64,000 nt of DNA. Origin: Dyadobacter alkalitolerans DSM 23607. Lineage in GTDB: Bacteria; Bacteroidota; Bacteroidia; Cytophagales; Spirosomataceae. How positions within the stretch are numbered: the first letter of the stretch is position 1; the number at the start of each line of letters is the position of its first letter. Location: the NCBI RefSeq assembly GCF_000428845.1, contig NZ_AUAS01000004.1, positions 310,001 to 374,000 of the forward strand. The letters run 5' to 3'. Below the pieces are notes generated by a model that searched no databases, was not told the DNA's origin, and worked only from the letters and a program-made list of their open reading frames with translations. A program made the translations under genes and the position numbers. Shown in pieces: positions 59,830 to 64,000 of this stretch.

Positions 59830-61158
59830 CTACTTTTTACCGGAGCGCTTGATAGGACGTCCGTATTTCTGCATTTTTTCCTGCGCGTGATTTCTCCGGA
59901 CGTTCACCTTCTTATTCTTATCTATCTTTTCGTGGAATGCACCGCCGCCTGCTTCTCTTTTGGGCAGCTTCACATCAATGCTCTTCATGTAGATTTGCGG
60001 CTCTTCATCCGGCGTAAGGATTTCAGATATTTTGAGCTTTTCGGGGAGATCTTCAATTGGGATCTGGTAATTCATCAGCGCTTCAATCTGCTCCTGTCGT
60101 TCTCTTTCACCTTCTGTAATGAAGGAAATGGCTACGCCTTTTTTATCCGCGCGACCAGTCCGGCCTATCCGGTGGATATAATTTTCAGGGATTTCAGGGA
60201 TGTCAAAATTGAAAACATGGGAAACTTCCGCAACGTCCAACCCACGCGCAATGATGTCTGTGGCGATCAGAACGCGATAATTGCCTTCGTGAAATTGCTT
60301 AACAGTGTTAAATCGATGATTTTGCTCTTTATTTGAATGTATAACGCCTATCTTGTTCAGATAACCCAGTTCCAACTGTCCGAACAATTGGTCAGCAAGT
60401 TTCTTGGTCGCTACAAACACCAGCACCTTCGTCATATCCAAATTCTCTTCAAGCAGGAGATCGAGGAGGTTTACTTTGGTATAAAAGTTCGGAACGTAAT
60501 ATGCTTTCTGTTCAATGTTTTCCAATGGTGTGCCCACCGGTGCGGCTTCAATTCTTACCGGGTTATTAAAGTAAGTCTGCATTAATGCTTCAACCTCCGG
60601 TGTCAATGTCGCGGAAAAGAGCAGATTCTGGCGTTTTTGCGGCAGGAGGTCCAGAATATTTTTTAACTGCGTACGAAAGCCCAGGTTGAGCATTTCGTCC
60701 ACTTCGTCAATGACCAGCTTTTTAATGGCCTTGGTTTTCAAAGAGCCATTCAATGCCAGGTCGAAAAGCCGGCCTGGTGTAGCGACAACTACGTCCGCGC
60801 CGTTTTTCAGCTCAGCCATTTGTACTTTAATGTTGCCGCCGCCATATGCACCAACCACCTGTAGCGTCAGGTATGCGCTCAGTTTTTTCACCTCTTCCAC
60901 CACTTGCACCACAAGCTCGCGCGTAGGCACCAGGATCAGCAATTGTGGCAGGCGGTCTTTGGAAAACTCAATTTGCCGGAGGGTAGGAAGCAGATATGCG
61001 AAAGTCTTTCCAGTTCCGGTTTGCGCAATCCCGCACACATCTTTCCCAGACATCATTACTGAAAATACCTTATGCTGGATCGTTGTAGGCGTTTCGTAAT
61101 TCAGATCAGCGAGGGCCTGTAATAGAGGTTTGGTAAGATTTAATTCTTCAAAAGTCAT
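59830..61158 (-). CDS. DEAD-box RNA helicase (RhlE/CshA-like)
   Basis: A 442-residue ATP-dependent RNA helicase. Motifs present: Q motif, AQTGTGKT (I), PTREL (Ia), TPGR (Ib), DEVD in place of DEAD (II), SAT (III), and the helicase C-terminal ARGLD and HRIGRTGR (VI). A basic, glycine-rich tail (VNVRRNHAQEKMQKYGRPIKRSGKK) probably binds RNA. The upstream open frame begins with a GTG at 61182; ATG 61158 (MTFEELNL) is chosen because a -7 box ends about 20 bp before it. Role is likely ribosome assembly or cold-stress RNA remodelling. Confidence 0.94.
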   Translation of the reverse strand: MTFEELNLTKPLLQALADLNYETPTTIQHKVFSVMMSGKDVCGIAQTGTGKTFAYLLPTLRQIEFSKDRLPQLLILVPTRELVVQVVEEVKKLSAYLTLQVVGAYGGGNIKVQMAELKNGADVVVATPGRLFDLALNGSLKTKAIKKLVIDEVDEMLNLGFRTQLKNILDLLPQKRQNLLFSATLTPEVEALMQTYFNNPVRIEAAPVGTPLENIEQKAYYVPNFYTKVNLLDLLLEENLDMTKVLVFVATKKLADQLFGQLELGYLNKIGVIHSNKEQNHRFNTVKQFHEGNYRVLIATDIIARGLDVAEVSHVFNFDIPEIPENYIHRIGRTGRADKKGVAISFITEGERERQEQIEALMNYQIPIEDLPEKLKISEILTPDEEPQIYMKSIDVKLPKREAGGGAFHEKIDKNKKVNVRRNHAQEKMQKYGRPIKRSGKK

Positions 61159-61179
61159 AACGATGATTATAATAAAGCA

Positions 61180-61187
61180 CAAAGTTA
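61180..61187 (-). promoter_or_regulatory. -7 box of the DEAD-box helicase gene
   Basis: TAACTTTG on the minus strand is a perfect TAnnTTTG box. Transcription near 61174 leaves about 16 bases before ATG 61158, and supports that start codon. Confidence 0.6.
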
Positions 61188-61232
61188 CGCCTAATCTGCG
61201 GTTAGCGCGGCATCATTTGCTTGTATATACGG

Positions 61233-61285
61233 CAACACAAAAAAAGAACCAGAAGGGATCGCCCTCCTGGTTCTTTTTTGTGTTG
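61233..61285 (-). terminator. Long terminator hairpin after the porin gene
   Basis: A 20-base arm (61233-61252) pairs with 61267-61285, one bulged base, with an inner GGG/CCC. A- and T-runs lie inside the stem. It follows the porin stop at 61304 on the minus strand and lies upstream of the helicase promoter. Confidence 0.85.
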
Positions 61286-61303
61286 ACAAGCCAGAGTCGC
61301 TGC

Positions 61304-61945
61304 TTAGCGGGTTCTGAGTCTGCCCGTGTTGCTGTTATAAGTGCCTAGCGGGAAGCTAAGACCAGCATTGATTCCGAAATTTTGATTCTTCACATTGGTG
61401 TTGCCATCTTTCGTTACGTCAATAAGGCCAAGGCCATAACGTGCGTCCAGGTTCAGCCAGATTTTTTCTTGCAGGCGAATGTTGATCCCTGCTCCGAAAG
61501 TCAACCCAAGGTCAAATGGAGAATAAACGCGGTTGTTAGAATCGCCATTCAGGTTGTTTCCGTCTTTGTCCCGCGCGCCTACTAAAAAGTTAAGGTTTGG
61601 TCCCAGGAAAATTTTCGGGCGAACTTTGTCACCGTACTGTCCGAAGTAGAATGTTGCCAACAACGGAGCCTGAATGTAGTTCAGGTTAAGCTCATTTGTT
61701 TTGTTATTGTTCTGAGCGCCCATTTGCGTAAACAAAAGCTGTCCGCTAAATCCAAAGCCGGATTCTGAACTGTAATTATAGAAACCACCGACCGTTAAGC
61801 CCGGTTTCCAGTCCGTATTAGCAACGTCTCCCCTGAAATTAGCAATGGAAACCCCAACAATAGGTCCAATGGAAACATTCTCTTGTGCTTGTGCCTGCGT
61901 TACAAACAATGTAACCGCAAGTAATAGAATAATACAATTTTTCAT
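61304..61945 (-). CDS. Porin-family outer-membrane beta-barrel protein
   Basis: A 213-residue exported protein. The signal peptide is MKNCIILLLAVTLFVTQAQA, cleaved before QENVSIGPIVG. The mature part has alternating strands typical of an eight-stranded OMP_b-brl barrel (VSIANFRGDVANTDWKPGLTVGGFYNYSS, GFGFSGQLLFTQMGAQ, LNYIQAPLLATFYFG, GLTFGAGINIRLQEKIWLNLDARYGLGL). No plug or enzyme domain is present. Small barrels of this type are abundant and poorly characterised in Bacteroidota. It is a single gene with a strong terminator. Confidence 0.92.
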   Translation of the reverse strand: MKNCIILLLAVTLFVTQAQAQENVSIGPIVGVSIANFRGDVANTDWKPGLTVGGFYNYSSESGFGFSGQLLFTQMGAQNNNKTNELNLNYIQAPLLATFYFGQYGDKVRPKIFLGPNLNFLVGARDKDGNNLNGDSNNRVYSPFDLGLTFGAGINIRLQEKIWLNLDARYGLGLIDVTKDGNTNVKNQNFGINAGLSFPLGTYNSNTGRLRTR

Positions 61946-62138
61946 CTGAGTAGGTTAAATATACATTTTGCTGGAAAACAACAAAACATGTACCAACACG
62001 AATGAAAAAACGCCTGCCAGTCAATGTGCTCATTGCAAGCGCGATGTTTGTATATTTATATTTAGACTAAACTCTGAACCGGGGAATTACCTCTACAACT
62101 GTATACGTTACCCGCAAAAATCGGCTAAATGCAATGTT

Positions 62139-63209
62139 TTAATCCTCATCATCAAAAAAAGACTGGCCCGGGATTTGGTAAGTTTTCAGATACGCTTTGA
62201 GCTGTGAAGGAACCTTCCAATTTTTGATCACATTACGGATGTTCTTTATCTCCGCTTTCATCTCATTCACATTGGTATTGAACTTAACAATTACGGTCGT
62301 AAGAGAATTGGCATGCTGGAATGGCAATCCGCAAACGGCTGAGATCTTCTTCTGAATGGCTTCTTTAAGAAGTTCAAGTTCCTCTACTTGCTGTTTAAGC
62401 ACCTTAATATAGTAGTTGAGCTGGTTTTTACTCAAATTTTCCAGTTGATCCTGATCAATCCTATCCAGCGCGATCTGTAATTTCAGAAGTTTCAGCAAGT
62501 TATTTTCCTGATAGGCCTGCGTCACCTGTTGCATAATGTCCGTTCTGCGCAATTTTTCCGCTTCATCCGTTTCCAGGTCCGGGTGAAAAGCTTTTACCAG
62601 GTCCATATAGACGGTCCGCACCGACTTCGTCGTTTTCTGCTGTTCTGCGTTTTGTTTTGCTTCCAGTATGCGCTTGTTGAGCCGCTCTTCGCGTTGCTCG
62701 GCTTTAAGGCGCTGTTGCTCTTCTTCGGGAAGGTCATGGAAGCTTTCGTACTCGACGGGCTCCTGCACAGACGCACTTTCTATTAAAAATGCCGGATCTG
62801 TAATTTTTTCGGATTTTGCCCTTTCCGCTGCAAGCAGGACCTCAATGTCAACCGCACTGTATTTATTGAAAACCGGCTTCAAATCATCGAACCCGTAATG
62901 TGCGATGAGGTCATAAGCGCTTTCAGTGATCAGGTAAGCGAGCTTATCCTGGTAAATTTTCCTGAAAAGATCGGCAGCATATGTTCGGTCCATAATGTGG
63001 ACGATCTCCGCCCGGAATTCCTGATATTCTCTAACCAATGGATCAAGATCCGTTGGGATTCGTTCGATCATCTGGTCATATGCGCTTTCCAGCTCGGGGA
63101 TCAGGCGATCCAGTTCTTCTATTTTTTCGGACAGCTGGTTAAACTCTTTCTGTCTTTTATTCAAGACATTTTTCCGCTCATTAATATGTAAGATAGCAGT
63201 TTCGGGCAT
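62139..63209 (-). CDS. Coiled-coil protein with a J-domain-like HPD motif
   Basis: A 356-residue, strongly helical cytosolic protein. The N-terminal 90 residues form a coiled coil (NVLNKRQKEFNQLSEKIEELD), the middle is charged (EEEQQRLKAEQREERLNKR), and residues about 195-245 read VYMDLVKAFHPDLE, followed by TDIMQQVTQAYQENNLLKLLKL. H209-P210-D211 is the tripeptide that DnaJ-type J domains use to stimulate Hsp70, and the helix before it and the 'QAYQ' helix after it fit the J fold. The C-terminal third is another coiled coil. The gene is 28 bp downstream of the EamA gene. A partner role for DnaK is inferred from the HPD motif alone. Confidence 0.72.
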   Translation of the reverse strand: MPETAILHINERKNVLNKRQKEFNQLSEKIEELDRLIPELESAYDQMIERIPTDLDPLVREYQEFRAEIVHIMDRTYAADLFRKIYQDKLAYLITESAYDLIAHYGFDDLKPVFNKYSAVDIEVLLAAERAKSEKITDPAFLIESASVQEPVEYESFHDLPEEEQQRLKAEQREERLNKRILEAKQNAEQQKTTKSVRTVYMDLVKAFHPDLETDEAEKLRRTDIMQQVTQAYQENNLLKLLKLQIALDRIDQDQLENLSKNQLNYYIKVLKQQVEELELLKEAIQKKISAVCGLPFQHANSLTTVIVKFNTNVNEMKAEIKNIRNVIKNWKVPSQLKAYLKTYQIPGQSFFDDED

Positions 63210-63237
63210 GTAGGTAATTTTATGGAAAAATTTGCGA

Positions 63238-64000
63238 TCAAAAGCCTAACTCCTGGTAGGAAATCATAATGATCGCAATGACTGCCAATAGAAGTCCAAA
63301 TTTGTTAAGTTGGTTCAGTCTTTCGCGGTAAATCAGCCAGGCAGCACCCGCGGATACCAGCATAGTCAGAATGTTGTAGATCGGGAACACGAAAGCGGCG
63401 CTGTTGCTGAATGATGCAAGCGCGAGCAGCAGAAAATAAAGGGAAAGGAAATTAGGAACTCCCAGGATAAATCCTCCTAAAATGCTCCGCCAATGTAATT
63501 TCTCCCCATTAACCAAAACCCGGAAAAGCAAAATGACCGAACCAATAAGGATAGCCCCGGAGCACGCAATGATCATAAACAGCGTGGTTTCTCCGGCTGC
63601 ATAATACTTTACCGACAAGTAATTGATCAATGTGTTGTTGGTTCCGGCGGCAAGAAAGGTGAACAGGGGGAGGATCAGTAACAATCTCGCCTGTGAAACC
63701 GAATTTGCAGACGAGGTGGTTGTCGCGGAGGCAGCATCTTTATTCCTATTCTGAATTGCGCCTAATGCGAGTGCTGCAAGTGCAATAACAAGCCCCGCAT
63801 AGTTGACGACAGTGAACTCCTTATTGTTGTTTTGAAATACAAACAGACCAAACAGCACAGGGATAACGAGCGACATATTGCCAGCCAGCGACGTTGCGGT
63901 GACGCTCACCTTTTGCGCAGTAAGCCCTATCAGCATAAATGTGACCACAAACATTCCGCCCAACGCCAGGGTTACCAGCGTTCCTTCCGAATTCCAGATC
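63238..64000 (-). CDS. EamA-family (DMT) transporter, cut by the window edge
   Basis: The 3' part of a membrane transporter; the frame continues to the right edge without a start codon there. The visible 254 residues hold about eight membrane segments and the mid-protein hinge typical of the DMT superfamily (GLVIALAALALGAIQ, then LILPLFTFLAAGTNNTLINYL). An in-frame TTG at 63963 is not a real start. The coiled-coil HPD protein gene follows at 28 bp, so the two are likely in one operon. It is distinct in sequence from the EamA gene at 29151-30026. Substrate unknown. Confidence 0.85.
   Translation of the reverse strand, partial: IWNSEGTLVTLALGGMFVVTFMLIGLTAQKVSVTATSLAGNMSLVIPVLFGLFVFQNNNKEFTVVNYAGLVIALAALALGAIQNRNKDAASATTTSSANSVSQARLLLILPLFTFLAAGTNNTLINYLSVKYYAAGETTLFMIIACSGAILIGSVILLFRVLVNGEKLHWRSILGGFILGVPNFLSLYFLLLALASFSNSAAFVFPIYNILTMLVSAGAAWLIYRERLNQLNKFGLLLAVIAIIMISYQELGF

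Noticed and set aside
57983-61158. DEAD-box helicase and ABC transporter as a defence system
   Set aside because: The helicase has the layout of a housekeeping RNA helicase and the transporter that of an MsbA-type exporter; neither has a nuclease or sensor partner.

Overview
The window looks like ordinary chromosome from a Bacteroidota member of the order Cytophagales, most likely Dyadobacter or a close relative. This is inferred from gene content and signals, not from a search. The supporting signs are: Bacteroidota-type -7 boxes (TAnnTTTG) in front of many genes; a secreted esterase ending in a type IX secretion sorting domain; a TonB-dependent barrel with a carboxypeptidase-like N-terminal domain; a YtxJ-type bacillithiol redox protein; a GMC oxidoreductase paired with a gluconate dehydrogenase subunit 3-like protein; DUF4394 and ferritin-like exported proteins; and many histidine kinases and response regulators. 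I see no rRNA, tRNA, CRISPR array, transposase, integrase or phage gene.

Layout. 0-5 kb: LuxR-type response regulator, DeoR-type repressor, membrane histidine kinase and an exported SelA-like PLP protein. 5-7 kb: YtxJ protein and a putative toxin-antitoxin pair. 6.8-8.8 kb: secreted SASA-type esterase. 9-12 kb: DUF2958 protein, then a ring-cleaving dioxygenase-like protein, a serine hydrolase and a pirin, resembling quinone-detoxification gene sets. 12-14 kb: pseudo-receiver plus Crp/Fnr regulator, DUF2383-like protein, small lipoprotein. 14-18 kb: GH13 glucosidase, membrane-anchored MBL hydrolase, a repeat-rich 307-bp spacer, a receiver-only regulator and a small membrane protein. 18-24 kb: hybrid kinase, GapN-like dehydrogenase, MATE pump. 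24-31 kb: TonB-dependent barrel, receiver/PAS-kinase pair, EamA transporter, old yellow enzyme. 31-37 kb: FUSC membrane protein, GNAT, ferritin, an unknown small protein and glnS. 37-45 kb: truA, then a four-gene minus-strand unit (two parvulin-type PPIases, MoxR ATPase, ketoglutarate-semialdehyde dehydrogenase-like enzyme). 45-53 kb: VOC protein, DUF5009 membrane protein, GMC oxidoreductase and its partner, LuxE-like acyl-adenylating protein, two tandem paralogous lipoproteins, histidine kinase. 53-64 kb: hemA, two exported ferritin-like proteins, a DUF4394 lipoprotein, ABC exporter, DEAD-box helicase, small outer-membrane barrel, a coiled-coil protein with a J-domain HPD motif, and an EamA transporter running off the end.

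How the genes work together. Housekeeping functions (glnS, truA, hemA, DEAD-box helicase) are mixed with cell-envelope functions: periplasmic folding catalysts, exported redox and ferritin-like proteins, exporters and outer-membrane barrels. There is also a strong sensing layer, with five histidine kinases and several response regulators. Redox and electrophile handling recurs (YtxJ, dioxygenase/hydrolase/pirin, old yellow enzyme, MATE and EamA transporters, ferritins). No single defence or biosynthetic island is visible. The least explained elements are the toxin-antitoxin-like pair at 5.8 kb, the Tat-exported PLP fusion at 3.4 kb, the repeat-laden spacer at 16.8 kb, the tandem lipoproteins at 50.5 kb, the exported ferritin-like/DUF4394 group at 54-58 kb and the coiled-coil HPD protein at 62 kb.
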